DNA from: Microbacterium gubbeenense DSM 15944
GTDB lineage: Bacteria > Actinomycetota > Actinomycetes > Actinomycetales > Microbacteriaceae
Assembly (NCBI RefSeq): GCF_000422745.1
Contig: NZ_AUGQ01000009.1
Span: 33,620 to 97,619, forward strand
Direction of reading: 5' to 3'
Length of the DNA: 64,000 nucleotides
The notes beneath the pieces were generated by a model. The model did no database searches and was not told the DNA's origin. It saw only the letters and a list, made by a program, of their open reading frames with translations. Shown here piece by piece: positions 46,917 to 57,978 of the stretch. How positions within the stretch are numbered: the first letter of the stretch is position 1; every line of letters begins with the position of its first letter. The position numbers and the translations under genes are program-made.

Positions 46917-46922
46917 TAGCCT
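46917..46922 (+). promoter_or_regulatory. -10 box of the nagE-like gene
   Basis: TAGCCT, giving a leader of about 30 nt with GGAG before the ATG at 46961. Unlike many neighbours, this gene appears to have a leadered mRNA. Confidence 0.4.
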
Positions 46923-46960
46923 GCCGAGGATCACTCTCATCGAGACCTCGGAGAACCGAA

Positions 46961-48895
<1,935 letters not shown>

Positions 48896-48920
48896 TCGCC
48901 GACCGCAGCCGCGGAGGCCG

Positions 48921-48926
48921 TAGCAT
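48921..48926 (+). promoter_or_regulatory. -10 box, leaderless start of the Nudix gene
   Basis: TAGCAT, 8 nt before the ATG at 48935. Confidence 0.4.
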
Positions 48927-48934
48927 CTGAAGGC

Positions 48935-49624
48935 ATGAGGACCGCTTACGCGCAGTTGCGCGATCTTGTGCAGCACGCAGGCGACACGCCCCTGTGGAAG
49001 GCGCCGGACGGCTCGCTCGTCGATGACGAGCGGACCCGCCCGGCGGCCGTCCTGATCCTGTTCGGCGTGCTCGACCAGGTCCCTTCCGACTACGACGCAC
49101 AGCACCGCGCGGTCTCCCGTGATCTTGACGTGCTGCTCCTCACGCGTGCGGCGACGCTGCGCTCGCACCCCGGGCAGGTGGCGTTTCCGGGCGGCCGGAT
49201 CGATCCGGAGGACGAGGACGACATCGCCGCCGCGCTGCGCGAGGCGCGCGAAGAGACGGGCGTCAATACGTCCGGCATCGAGGTGCTCGGCGCGCTCACG
49301 CCGCTCGCCCTCCCCGGATCCGACCACCACGTGACGCCCGTGGTCGGCTGGTGGCGCGATCCGAGCCCGGTCGGGGTCGTCGACGAGGCAGAATCACAGG
49401 CCGTGTGGCGCGCGCCGGTCGCCGACCTCGTGAATCCGGAGAACCGCGTCACCTGGGCACACACGTGGTCGGGCAAGACGATGCGAGGACCCGGGTGGCG
49501 CCTCACCGGTGCGGGCGACGAGCAGTTCGTCTGGGGATTCACCGCAGGAATCCTCGACCGCCTGCTCAGGACCCTCGGATGGGACGAGGAGTGGGATCGC
49601 TCGCGCGAAGTATCGCTCGACTGA
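48935..49624 (+). CDS. Nudix hydrolase, CoA pyrophosphatase type
   Basis: A 229-residue Nudix enzyme. The Nudix box starts at GGRIDPEDEDD and ends REAREETGV, with the correct GX5EX7REUXEEXGU spacing; upstream HPGQVAFPGG is the NudL/CoA-diphosphatase type signature (LLLTRAATLRSHPGQVAFPG region). Likely cleaves CoA or a related diphosphate. ATG at 48935; independent -10 box. Followed closely by the HAD gene. Confidence 0.9.
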   Translation: MRTAYAQLRDLVQHAGDTPLWKAPDGSLVDDERTRPAAVLILFGVLDQVPSDYDAQHRAVSRDLDVLLLTRAATLRSHPGQVAFPGGRIDPEDEDDIAAALREAREETGVNTSGIEVLGALTPLALPGSDHHVTPVVGWWRDPSPVGVVDEAESQAVWRAPVADLVNPENRVTWAHTWSGKTMRGPGWRLTGAGDEQFVWGFTAGILDRLLRTLGWDEEWDRSREVSLD

Positions 49625-49640
49625 ATGAGAGGATGGATCA

Positions 49641-50483
49641 GTGACCCCATCCCTCGGACTGCTCCTCGACGTCGACGGCCCCATCTCCAGCACCCGCACG
49701 CGCACCCTGCGACTCGCCGCGCTCTCCGACGACCTCACTGCGATCGCCAAGAGCGGCTGCCCGGTGGTCTTCAACACGGGGCGGTCTGCGGATTTCCTCG
49801 GCGAGCAGATCATCCCGCGGCTCGTCACCTCGGGCCTTGCGCCGACGGATCCCGTATGGGGCGTCGGCGAGAAGGGCGGCACTTGGTTTTCGCTGACGGG
49901 CACGACAGGCGCGGCGCGCGTGGGCACCGTCTCCGAGGACCAGAACATGGCCCCGCCGACCACGCTCGTCGAGGCCGCACGCGACATCGCGGCTCGCTTC
50001 TCCGAGATCGTGTTCTTCGATGCCACGAAGCGCACGATGATCTCGCTCGAGCAGCACGTGCACGTCTCGAGCGCCGACTTCCACCGCGTCAGGCCCGAGA
50101 TCATCGCCGAGATCGAACGACAGATCGAACGCACCGGCGCGCACGACATGACGATCTACCCCACATTCATCTCCATCGATGTCGAGCACGCCGACAGCGG
50201 GAAGGCGCTCGGAGCCCGGCGCGCCCTCGACCTCCTGGGCGAGCGCATGGCGGCACCGCAACGCTGGTTCACGGCCGGAGATTCGGGCCAGGACTACGAC
50301 ATGGCCACCGAGCTGCACGAACGCGGCTTCGACGTCACCCACCTCGACGTGCGCCTCGACGGCCCCGCGCGCGACGAGCCGTTCCGCGTCGTCCGCGAGA
50401 TCCCCGACTTCGCCGGCGGCAGCGCCGAAGACGACATCACGGCGTACCACGTGCACGAGCTGCGCGCCGAGCTCAGGATCTGA
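49641..50483 (+). CDS. HAD superfamily hydrolase
   Basis: A 280-residue Cof/sucrose-phosphatase-like HAD protein. Motif I LLLDVDGPI (nucleophile Asp), motif II VVFNTGRS, motif III region with Lys in SGKALGARRALD, motif IV GDSGQDYDMA. A cap domain lies between. The substrate, probably a phosphorylated sugar, is unknown. GTG at 49641 follows GAGAGGA. Convergent with the DUF6716 gene, 12 bp apart. Confidence 0.88.
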   Translation: MTPSLGLLLDVDGPISSTRTRTLRLAALSDDLTAIAKSGCPVVFNTGRSADFLGEQIIPRLVTSGLAPTDPVWGVGEKGGTWFSLTGTTGAARVGTVSEDQNMAPPTTLVEAARDIAARFSEIVFFDATKRTMISLEQHVHVSSADFHRVRPEIIAEIERQIERTGAHDMTIYPTFISIDVEHADSGKALGARRALDLLGERMAAPQRWFTAGDSGQDYDMATELHERGFDVTHLDVRLDGPARDEPFRVVREIPDFAGGSAEDDITAYHVHELRAELRI

Positions 50484-50495
50484 CCGTGCGCCGCC

Positions 50496-51701
50496 TCACG
50501 ACGCGGATCCGATGAGCCGCCGACGCAGCCGCCGAACGATCACGAGCACCCCGCGGATCGGCGTGCCGACGACGCCCGCGAGGCGTCCGCCCGCGCTCCG
50601 ATCAATTCGGCCGAGCGCCTGCCGGCGATCCCACGCCTCGTGTGCGCGGCCGCCGACGATCCGCGGCACGTCGCGCGGCGGAAGCTCGCCCCGCGCCCGA
50701 CGCTCGACGAGTTCCTGCACGACGCGGATCCACGTATCGTCCGACGGGTCGTGGAAGTAGTTGTCGGCGAGCCAGCCGGCGTCGGGATGAGCGAGCCTGC
50801 GCGCGACCACGTCCGCCGCGGGCCGGAGCAGGCCGCTCCCCTCGAACACGAGATTGATGAGCTCCGGCGCGACGCCGAACTCATCGAGCGCGATCACCGG
50901 CACGCCCCACGCCGCCGCCTCGATCGCGGCCGTCGAGCTGACGGTCACGAGTCCCTCCGCGATCGCAAGAGCCTCGCGCATCGGCGCGTACGAGACGACG
51001 AGGTTCGCTGGCACGTCGCCCATCTGCGCGAGCAGATCGGGATAGGTATCGAACTCGCGGTGCGTCTCGTGCTCTCCCGGTCGCCCGCGCAGCTTCAGCA
51101 CCACGCGGCGCGACGGATCCGCGTGCGCCGCCTCGACGAGGATCCGCGCGACGCGCTGCCGTTCCGTCCGCTCGCGCGGCACGATCGCCTGCGCCGCGAA
51201 CACGAGATCGGTCCCCTCAGCCCGGGCGGCGTGCGCCCGAGCGAACGGCAGGCTCGCGAGCGCGAAGCGCTGATCGATGCCGCGCTCGACCGCGAGCGCC
51301 TCGAACTCGCGCACCTCGCGATGCGAGTGCAGCACGAACAAGTCGCACTCTCGTCGGAAGTGCATCGCGAGCCAGGTCGGCGGAATCGAGATTCCCGGCA
51401 GCCCCGTCACGATCACGGGTCGGGGCGACAGGCGGCCCGCGACCCGGGCGACGACCCTCGCGACGGGGCCGCGCGCCGCCACGAGCACGACCTCGGCGCC
51501 GACGAGCGCCCGTCGAAGTCGGTCGTACGGCACCCGCCGGACCGGCACGTCGAGCCCCGAGACCGCCGACCGCAGCTGCGAATCGCTCACCGCGAGCTCG
51601 GTCTCGAGCACGAGGAGGGACCCGTCGACCCGCGGATCCGCGATGAGCGCGGCCGCCCACTTCACATACGAATCGGTGTCGGCGACCGCGACGACCCTCA
51701 C
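50496..51701 (-). CDS. DUF6716 family putative glycosyltransferase
   Basis: A 401-residue protein resembling DUF6716 proteins, which accompany nonulosonic acid genes in actinobacteria (family recollection). The C-terminal half has a GT-B-like nucleotide-sugar region, VTVSSTAAIEAAAWGVPVIA followed by an acidic segment. The N-terminal half begins with a Rossmann-like MRVVAVADTDSYVKWAAAL. Not secreted. ATG overlaps the neuB-like stop by 4 bp (ATGA). It may transfer or polymerise the CMP-activated sugar made by its operon partners, but activity is inferred. Confidence 0.7.
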   Translation of the reverse strand: MRVVAVADTDSYVKWAAALIADPRVDGSLLVLETELAVSDSQLRSAVSGLDVPVRRVPYDRLRRALVGAEVVLVAARGPVARVVARVAGRLSPRPVIVTGLPGISIPPTWLAMHFRRECDLFVLHSHREVREFEALAVERGIDQRFALASLPFARAHAARAEGTDLVFAAQAIVPRERTERQRVARILVEAAHADPSRRVVLKLRGRPGEHETHREFDTYPDLLAQMGDVPANLVVSYAPMREALAIAEGLVTVSSTAAIEAAAWGVPVIALDEFGVAPELINLVFEGSGLLRPAADVVARRLAHPDAGWLADNYFHDPSDDTWIRVVQELVERRARGELPPRDVPRIVGGRAHEAWDRRQALGRIDRSAGGRLAGVVGTPIRGVLVIVRRLRRRLIGSAS

Positions 51702-52570
51702 GCGGGAACGCGGCGGAGCTTGGCCTTGGGCGCCTCTTCGCCGGGGAAGACCTTCTTCACGCCGTCACCGCGGGCGGCCTCGATGATGCGGATGTCGCGC
51801 ACGAGCGTCGCGAACCCGCCCGGCTCGAGCGAGGCGGCGTGATCCGAGCCCCACATGGTGCGGTCGAGCGTGATGTGGCGCTCGACGGCAACGGCGCCCA
51901 TGGCGACTGCCGCCAGCGAGATCTGCAGGCCGCGCTCGTGTCCCGAGTATCCGACCGGCACGCCGGCGAAGCGGTCGCGCAGGACGGGAATCATGCGCAT
52001 GTTCGCTTCTTCCGGCTCCATCGGGTAGGTCGACGTCGCGTGCAGGATGACGAGGTTGTTGGTGCCGAGCGTCTCGACCGCGCGATCGATCTCATCCATC
52101 GTCGACATGCCCGTCGAGAGGATCACCGGCTTGCCGGTCTCACGCAGCGCGTCGAGCATCTCGATGTCGGTGACGCTGGCGGAGGCGACCTTGTGCGCCA
52201 CGACGCCGAGGTCCTCGAGGAACTCCACGCTCGGCACGTCCCACGGCGATGCGAACCACTCGAGCCCGCGCATCGTGGCGTAGTCGCCGACCTCGATGTA
52301 CTCGTCGCGCCCGAACTCGACGCGGTGTCGATACTCGAGGTAGGTCATCGTGCCCCATGGCGTCTCGCGCGGTGTGTCGCGCATGTGCTCGGGGGTCGCG
52401 ATCTCGGGAGTGCGCTTCTGGAACTTCACGGCGTTGGCGCCGGCGTCGGCCGCAACGTCGATGAGCTGCTTGGCGATCTCGACGGATCCGTTGTGGTTGA
52501 GGCCGATCTCCGCGATGACGAAGGCGGGCGCGCCGCCGCCGATCCGGGATGCTCCGATGGTGACGCTCAT
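51698..52570 (-). CDS. neuB: Sialic acid synthase family protein (NeuB-like, no SAF domain)
   Basis: Predicted to condense phosphoenolpyruvate with ManNAc, mannose-6-phosphate or a related hexose to form a nonulosonic acid. The TIM barrel is intact: VIAEIGLNHNGS, VKFQKRTPE, STGMSTMDEI, VGYSGHERG and the metal/catalytic region VERHITLDRTMWGSDHA. At 290 residues it stops after the barrel; the C-terminal SAF (antifreeze-like) domain of typical ~345-residue NeuB is missing. ATG overlaps the neuA-like stop (TGATG). Confidence 0.9.
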   Translation of the reverse strand: MSVTIGASRIGGGAPAFVIAEIGLNHNGSVEIAKQLIDVAADAGANAVKFQKRTPEIATPEHMRDTPRETPWGTMTYLEYRHRVEFGRDEYIEVGDYATMRGLEWFASPWDVPSVEFLEDLGVVAHKVASASVTDIEMLDALRETGKPVILSTGMSTMDEIDRAVETLGTNNLVILHATSTYPMEPEEANMRMIPVLRDRFAGVPVGYSGHERGLQISLAAVAMGAVAVERHITLDRTMWGSDHAASLEPGGFATLVRDIRIIEAARGDGVKKVFPGEEAPKAKLRRVPA

Positions 52571-53751
52571 CAGCGTGTTCCTTCCGTTGGGGTGGTGCGC
52601 GATGCGAGCACGCGCTCTGCGAGCTCGCGGACGGCTCCGTTTCCGCCGCGGCGGCTGAGCACGAGACGTGCGGCCGACGCGGCGCGGGGGTGGGATCCGG
52701 GAACGACGACCGGCCAGCCGACCGCCTCCAGGCATCCCAGGTCGTTCACGTCGTTACCGACGTAGGCGATGCGGTCGAGCGGGATGCTCGCCTCGCGGGC
52801 CCAGGCGATCAGCGCGGCGCGTTTGTCGCCCTGCCCGTGCAGAACGTCGACGCCGAGCTTCTCCGCGCGGCGCGCGACGACCTGGTTGCGCTCGGTCGAC
52901 AGGATCAGAACCGGGATTCCCGCCTCGCGCAGTAGGCGCACGCCCATGCCGTCCGAACGGCTTACGCGCACGTGCTCCTCGCCGTACTCGTCGACGCCGG
53001 CCGTGTCGTCGGTGTGCACGCCGTCGAAGTCGGTGACGACCGCGCTCACGTCGATGCGGTCGCACTGTCCGGCATCGGCGAGCGGCGCGAGAACACGGGC
53101 GGCCTCCAGCTCGTCGGCGGTGTCGATCTCGATCGAGAGTTGCGCCGGTACCCGCGCGATCGCGGTGCGGCCGAAGAACCGGTGCCGCGCCGCGCGGAAT
53201 CCCTCTTCGCGGAACACGTAGAACGCGCCCGTTTCGACGAAGAGCGGATCGCGGTCCTGACGGCGTGGACGATGGTCGCGGTCGTGCCCGACCGCCCACG
53301 CTTCGCCATCATCCTCGGCCCACGAGAACTCGTACGACTCGCGCGCTGAGAACACGCTGTCCGCGTCGCCCGAGCGCACACGCGCCACGGCGTCCGAGAG
53401 CGGTTCTAAGGGGATGAAGGGGCTCGTCGTCTGGAGGAACGCGACCGTGTCGACGACCACACCGCGCGATGCCAGATCCTCGAGCGCATGCAGGACGGCG
53501 TCCTCGGAGGTCGCGGCATCGTCCGCGAGATCCGCGGGACGCCGGACGACCTCCGCACCCCAGCTCTCCGCGACGCCGGCGATCTCGTCGTCGTCGGTCG
53601 ACACGATCACGCGGTCGATGCCGTCGGCCGCGCCTGCCGTGCGCACGGCACGCGCGACGAGCGGGATCCCGCCGACCCGCAGAATGTTCTTGCGCGGCAC
53701 GCCCTTCGAACCGCCGCGTGCGGGGATGATCGCGACCGTCTCCCCCGTCAC
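52570..53751 (-). CDS. neuA: CMP-nonulosonate synthetase fused to a KdsC-type HAD phosphatase
   Basis: A 393-residue bifunctional protein. The N-terminal cytidylyltransferase (about 1-225) has the CTP-binding IIPARGGSKGVPRKNILRV and QTTSPFIPL. The C-terminal HAD phosphatase (about 230-385) has VTDFDGVHTDD, a Ser/Thr region LILSTERN, GDKRAALIAWA and VGNDVNDLGCL. This layout matches vertebrate CMAS and some bacterial NeuA proteins. The phosphatase may dephosphorylate a 9-phosphate intermediate, which would suit a hexose-6-phosphate substrate for NeuB. GTG start overlaps the upstream gene's stop. Confidence 0.9.
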   Translation of the reverse strand: MTGETVAIIPARGGSKGVPRKNILRVGGIPLVARAVRTAGAADGIDRVIVSTDDDEIAGVAESWGAEVVRRPADLADDAATSEDAVLHALEDLASRGVVVDTVAFLQTTSPFIPLEPLSDAVARVRSGDADSVFSARESYEFSWAEDDGEAWAVGHDRDHRPRRQDRDPLFVETGAFYVFREEGFRAARHRFFGRTAIARVPAQLSIEIDTADELEAARVLAPLADAGQCDRIDVSAVVTDFDGVHTDDTAGVDEYGEEHVRVSRSDGMGVRLLREAGIPVLILSTERNQVVARRAEKLGVDVLHGQGDKRAALIAWAREASIPLDRIAYVGNDVNDLGCLEAVGWPVVVPGSHPRAASAARLVLSRRGGNGAVRELAERVLASRTTPTEGTR

Positions 53752-54662
53752 GCGGCGATCTCCTCCCCCGCGGCGTTGATGCGCTCGGTCACGATGGATC
53801 CGGTGCCGTCCAGAACGCGGCGCAGCGTCACGGCCGCGCTCGAACGCAGCATGACGATGTCGTGGGCGCGTCCGGCGGCAAGCACGAGCTCGATCGGCAG
53901 GCCCGTGCGCACGATCTCGATCCCGTCGAGACGCGCCACGGCGCCAAGGGTGTCGTCGTCCTCACGCCGATGCGGGAGATACGCGCACGCGCCGCCGCGC
54001 GACTCTCTGCGGACCCACGCCAAGTACTCCGACTGCGACATATGTCCGTCGACAACCCGCGCGCTGCCGAGAATCACGCGCCGATGCGGCACATCGGCGC
54101 CGAACAGCGCGCTCGGAGCGGTGCCGCGCAACCACTCGAAGCCGTGCCCGCCGATCGCCGCGCCGAGATCGCGAAGCGCACGCTCGCGCTCTTCCCCGAG
54201 CGGAAAGGCGGTGAACACCTCGGCGCGACCCGATGCGGCGCGCAAACGCATCGTGTCGAGGGCGAAGGGCGCGATTCGGCGAGCGAAGCCGCGCTCCTCG
54301 ATGCCGGGACGCGCGTACTCGCGCGATCCGGTCAGCGCGTCGGCGAACGCGATCGCGTTCAGCCCGTCGTCGAGGAAGGTGAGCGTCTTCGGTCTCAGCA
54401 GCGCGGCGGCCAGGCGGAACTGGCCCGAGAAGCCGTCACCGATGAGCCAGTGATCGTGCGAGGCGAGCATGCGCCACGGCACGCCGTAGTAACCGGCCTG
54501 GATGCCGAACATCGCACCCCGTGCCGTGAGCTCGGCGGTCGTCTGCTCGACCTGAGCGGTGAGCCGTGCGGCCAAATCGATCCGCGTGCCGCGAGCGGAC
54601 GCCCACTCCGCGGCGCCGATGAGCTGCAGCGGTGATTCCACCCAGGCGAGGGGCGACGACAT
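53748..54662 (-). CDS. Putative sialyltransferase-like protein (polysialyltransferase/GT52-like)
   Basis: A 304-residue protein beginning SPLAWVESPLQLIGAAEWA. The ESPLQ start resembles bacterial GT52/polysialyltransferase-type proteins. Other features: LTFLDDGLNAIAFADAL, and C-terminal MLRSSAAVTLRRVLDG, similar to the Ser-Ser acceptor or CMP-binding motif of such enzymes. It is the first gene of the four-gene cluster, so it probably attaches the CMP-sugar made by NeuB/NeuA to a cell-surface acceptor. Assignment rests on motif resemblance and context. ATG follows GGGAGA. Confidence 0.6.
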   Translation of the reverse strand: MSSPLAWVESPLQLIGAAEWASARGTRIDLAARLTAQVEQTTAELTARGAMFGIQAGYYGVPWRMLASHDHWLIGDGFSGQFRLAAALLRPKTLTFLDDGLNAIAFADALTGSREYARPGIEERGFARRIAPFALDTMRLRAASGRAEVFTAFPLGEERERALRDLGAAIGGHGFEWLRGTAPSALFGADVPHRRVILGSARVVDGHMSQSEYLAWVRRESRGGACAYLPHRREDDDTLGAVARLDGIEIVRTGLPIELVLAAGRAHDIVMLRSSAAVTLRRVLDGTGSIVTERINAAGEEIAA

Positions 54663-54743
54663 GCGTTCTCCCAGCGATCGGATCCCGGCTCGTGCGAGCC
54701 GTTTCCGTCACTGTGCGCGACGCTGGTGAACGTCACCCTCGGT

Positions 54744-55607
54744 TCATGTGACGTGCTGCTGAATCGTCGGTGAACCGATGCGGATGCGGTGCTCGCCCGC
54801 GTACACGTTCATACGGGGCCCGCGCAGAAAGCCCACGAGCGTCATGCCCGCCTCGGTCGCCAGCTCGACGGCGAGCGATGACGGAGCCGACACGGCGGCG
54901 ATCGCGGGGATCCCGGCCATCGCGGCCTTCTGCGCGATCTCGAACGCCACGCGGCCCGACACCAGCAGCACGTGGCCGACGAGCGGGATCCGGTCGTTCA
55001 TCGCCGCCCATCCGATCACCTTGTCGACGGCGTTGTGGCGGCCGACGTCCTCGCGCACGACGAGCAGATCTCCCGTGACGCCGTCGAACAGCGCGGCCGC
55101 GTGCAGCCCGCCGGTCTTGTCGAACGCGTCCTGGTGCGCGCGCAGTACATCCGGGAACGCGGCGAGCATCCCGGCATCGATCTCGAGCGGATCCGTCGAC
55201 ACGTCATACGCAGATTCGCCGCGCACCGCGTCGATCGATGCCTTCCCGCAAACGCCGCACGAGCTCGTCATGTACACGTGCCGCGCCGTATCCGGCGTCG
55301 GCGGCGCGACGCCCGCCGCGAGGGTGACATCGAGCACGTTGTAGGTGTTCTCGGTGCCGCCCTCGCCCGGGCCGCCGCAGTGGATCGCGCCGACGACATC
55401 GGCGCCCTTCGCCGCGATCCCCTCGGACAGCAGGAAGCCGGTTGCGAGCTCGACGTCGTGGCCCGGGGTGCGCATCGTGACTGAGAACGGCACACCCGCG
55501 ACACGGATCTCCAGCGGTTCCTCGACCGCGAGCGCATCGGGGCGGCGGCGCGGCTGCTCCCCCAGCGTGATCCGCGTGACGGGACGCCTGGTCGTGATTC
55601 TGCCCAA
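54744..55607 (-). CDS. fdhD: Formate dehydrogenase accessory sulfurtransferase
   Basis: Transfers sulfur to the molybdenum cofactor of formate dehydrogenases. The reactive CXXC is in [10 protein letters not shown]; other conserved segments are [26 protein letters not shown] and [16 protein letters not shown]. It has 287 residues. I read the start as TTG at 55607, one base after the stop of the oxidoreductase gene; a stronger start is not evident. Cotranscribed with its target enzyme. Confidence 0.95.
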   Translation of the reverse strand: MGRITTRRPVTRITLGEQPRRRPDALAVEEPLEIRVAGVPFSVTMRTPGHDVELATGFLLSEGIAAKGADVVGAIHCGGPGEGGTENTYNVLDVTLAAGVAPPTPDTARHVYMTSSCGVCGKASIDAVRGESAYDVSTDPLEIDAGMLAAFPDVLRAHQDAFDKTGGLHAAALFDGVTGDLLVVREDVGRHNAVDKVIGWAAMNDRIPLVGHVLLVSGRVAFEIAQKAAMAGIPAIAAVSAPSSLAVELATEAGMTLVGFLRGPRMNVYAGEHRIRIGSPTIQQHVT

Positions 55608-55608
55608 T

Positions 55609-57915
55609 CTATCCCCGCTTCTCGAATCGCACGATGATCGATTTCGACGTCGGCGTACCGCTCACGTCGGCGAACGACTCGAGTGGAACGAGCACGTTCG
55701 TCTCGGGATAGTACGCCGCGGCGTTCTTGCGGGGCGTGTCGTAGGAGACGAGGCGGAACTCGGGTGCGCGGCGCTCCTCGAGCCCCGCCGGTCCGTGCCA
55801 TTCGGACACGATGTCGACGATCTCGCCGTCGCGGAAGCCCAGTTCGTCGATGTCGTCGCGATGGATCAGCACGACGCGGCGGCCGTTCGAGATGCCCCGG
55901 TAGCGGTCGTCCTTGCCGTAGATCGTCGTGTTGTACTGATCGTGCGACCGCAGCGTCTGCAGGAGCACGCGGCCCTCGGGGATCCGCACGTACTCGAGCG
56001 GGTTCGCCGTGAACATCGCCCTGCCCGTCGCCGTGGCGAAGCGCCGCGAATCGCGCGGATCGTTCGGCAGGTAGAAGGTGCGCCCCTTCTGGATACGCTC
56101 CTCGTAGTCCTCGAAACCCGGCACGACGCGCGAGATGTGCTCGCGGATCCCTCGGTAGTCGTTCTCGATTCCCACCCAGTCGGCCGCCGGAGCGTCATCG
56201 CGACCGGCGAAGACGCGCGCGCAGAGGCGAGCGATGATCGCTACCTCACTCAGCAGATCTTCGGCGGGCGGCGCAAGACGACCGCGCGATCCGTGCACGG
56301 CGCCCATCGAGTCCTCTACCGTGACGCGCTGCTCGCCCGATCCGCGGCGGTCGCGGTCGGTGCGGCCGAGCGTCGGGATGATGAGCGCGCGACGACCCGT
56401 GACCACGTGCGAGCGGTTCAGCTTCGTCGAGATCTGCACGGACAGGCCGGTCTTGGCCATGCCGGATTCGACGACGGCCGTGTCAGGGGTGGCGCTCACG
56501 AAGTTGCCGCCCATGCCGAGGAAGAACCGCACTCGGCCGGTGTCCATCGCGCGGATCGCCGCAACGGTGTCGTAGCCGTGCTCGCGGGGCGCCCGGAACG
56601 AGAACTCCTCTTCGAGGGCATCGAGGAACGACGTCGACGGCTTCTCGTAGATGCCGACCGTGCGATCACCCTGCACGTTCGAGTGCCCGCGGACGGGGCA
56701 CACGCCCGCACCCGGTCGGCCGATGTTGCCCTGCAGTAAGAGCGTGTTCACCACGTCGCGCAGCATCGGGACCGAGTGCTTGTGCTGAGTGAGTCCCATC
56801 GCCCAGCACACGATCGTCTTACCGGAGGCGCGCACCTGCTCGGCAATGCCTCGCATGCGGTGTTCGGTGAGGCCCGTCGCCCGTTCGAGCTCGGCCCACT
56901 CCAAGCCAGCGACATGCTCCGCGTAGGCGTCGTAGCCCGACGTGTGCACATCGATGAAGGACGAGTCGAGCACGCCGCCGTGCTCGGCGTGCATCTCGAT
57001 CAGGTGCTTGCCGATCGCCTGGAAGAGGGCCTGGTCTCCGCCGAGGCGGATCTGCACGAAGTCGTCGGCGAGCGGCGTTCCACCGAGGATCACTCCGCGC
57101 GGAGTCTGCGGATTGTTGAAGTGCATCAGCCCGGCCTCGGGCAGCGGGTTCACCGCGATGATCGTGGCTCCGCGCTGCTTCGCCTTCTCGAGCGCGGTCA
57201 GCATGCGCGGGTGATTCGTGCCCGGGTTCTGTCCCGCGACGATGAGCAGGTCGGCCTCGTGGATGTCGGTGATCGAGACGGTGCCTTTGCCGATGCCGAT
57301 CGTCTCGCCGAGGGCGGATCCGCTCGACTCGTGGCACATGTTCGAGCAGTCGGGCAGGTTGTTCGTGCCGAACCCGCGCACGAGCAGCTGGTACACGAAC
57401 GCCGCCTCGTTCGAGGTGCGTCCCGACGTGTAGAAGACGGCCTCATTCGGGTCGTCGAGCGAGCGCAGCTCGTCGGCGATCAGGTCGAGCGCGTCGTCCC
57501 ACGAGATCGGGCGGTAGTGAGTGCCCCCCTCATCGAGGACCATGGGGTGCGTCAGTCGGCCCTGCTGCCCGAGCCACCAGTCGTCGTGCGCACGCAGCTC
57601 GTCGATGGAATGCTCGGCGAAGAACTCCGGGGTGACCCGGCGCACGGTCGCCTCCTCGGCGACGGCCTTCGCGCCGTTCTCGCAGAACTCCGCGACGTGG
57701 CGCTTGTCCTCCTCCGGCCACGCGCATCCGGGGCAGTCGAATCCGTCCTTCTGGTTCACACGCACGAGCGTTTCGGCCGTACGGCGGATGCCCATCTGAT
57801 CGATCGCCATGCGCAGCGAGCTGACGACCGCGGGCACGCCGACAGCCTCGGTTTTGCGGGGCGAGATCGTCACCCTCGACTCGTCGATATCCCGCTCGGG
57901 AGGCCTCGTCACCAT
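55609..57915 (-). CDS. FdhF/YdeP family molybdopterin oxidoreductase
   Basis: A 768-residue Mo-bisMGD enzyme of the formate-dehydrogenase-like FdhF/YdeP family. N-terminal [15 protein letters not shown] provides cysteines at only two positions, fewer than the four needed for a classic 4Fe-4S site. Cofactor-binding segments include [36 protein letters not shown] and the C-terminal [20 protein letters not shown]. Substrate is uncertain: formate, or acid/oxidative stress as for YdeP. ATG at 57915 is 6 nt after TACCCT. No electron-transfer subunits are adjacent. Confidence 0.9.
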   Translation of the reverse strand: MVTRPPERDIDESRVTISPRKTEAVGVPAVVSSLRMAIDQMGIRRTAETLVRVNQKDGFDCPGCAWPEEDKRHVAEFCENGAKAVAEEATVRRVTPEFFAEHSIDELRAHDDWWLGQQGRLTHPMVLDEGGTHYRPISWDDALDLIADELRSLDDPNEAVFYTSGRTSNEAAFVYQLLVRGFGTNNLPDCSNMCHESSGSALGETIGIGKGTVSITDIHEADLLIVAGQNPGTNHPRMLTALEKAKQRGATIIAVNPLPEAGLMHFNNPQTPRGVILGGTPLADDFVQIRLGGDQALFQAIGKHLIEMHAEHGGVLDSSFIDVHTSGYDAYAEHVAGLEWAELERATGLTEHRMRGIAEQVRASGKTIVCWAMGLTQHKHSVPMLRDVVNTLLLQGNIGRPGAGVCPVRGHSNVQGDRTVGIYEKPSTSFLDALEEEFSFRAPREHGYDTVAAIRAMDTGRVRFFLGMGGNFVSATPDTAVVESGMAKTGLSVQISTKLNRSHVVTGRRALIIPTLGRTDRDRRGSGEQRVTVEDSMGAVHGSRGRLAPPAEDLLSEVAIIARLCARVFAGRDDAPAADWVGIENDYRGIREHISRVVPGFEDYEERIQKGRTFYLPNDPRDSRRFATATGRAMFTANPLEYVRIPEGRVLLQTLRSHDQYNTTIYGKDDRYRGISNGRRVVLIHRDDIDELGFRDGEIVDIVSEWHGPAGLEERRAPEFRLVSYDTPRKNAAAYYPETNVLVPLESFADVSGTPTSKSIIVRFEKRG

Positions 57916-57921
57916 GTGGCC

Positions 57922-57927
57922 AGGGTA
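57922..57927 (-). promoter_or_regulatory. -10 box, leaderless start of the FdhF/YdeP gene
   Basis: TACCCT on the minus strand, 6 nt before the ATG at 57915. Confidence 0.5.
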
Positions 57928-57966
57928 CGCCCCCGCGTCGATCGACGACGGATGCGCGCGGCGGCA

Positions 57967-57972
57967 TACGGT
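57967..57972 (+). promoter_or_regulatory. -10 box, leaderless start of the FUSC-type gene
   Basis: TACGGT, 6 nt before the ATG at 57979, divergent from the oxidoreductase box 39 bp away. Confidence 0.5.
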
Positions 57973-57978
57973 AGAGAA

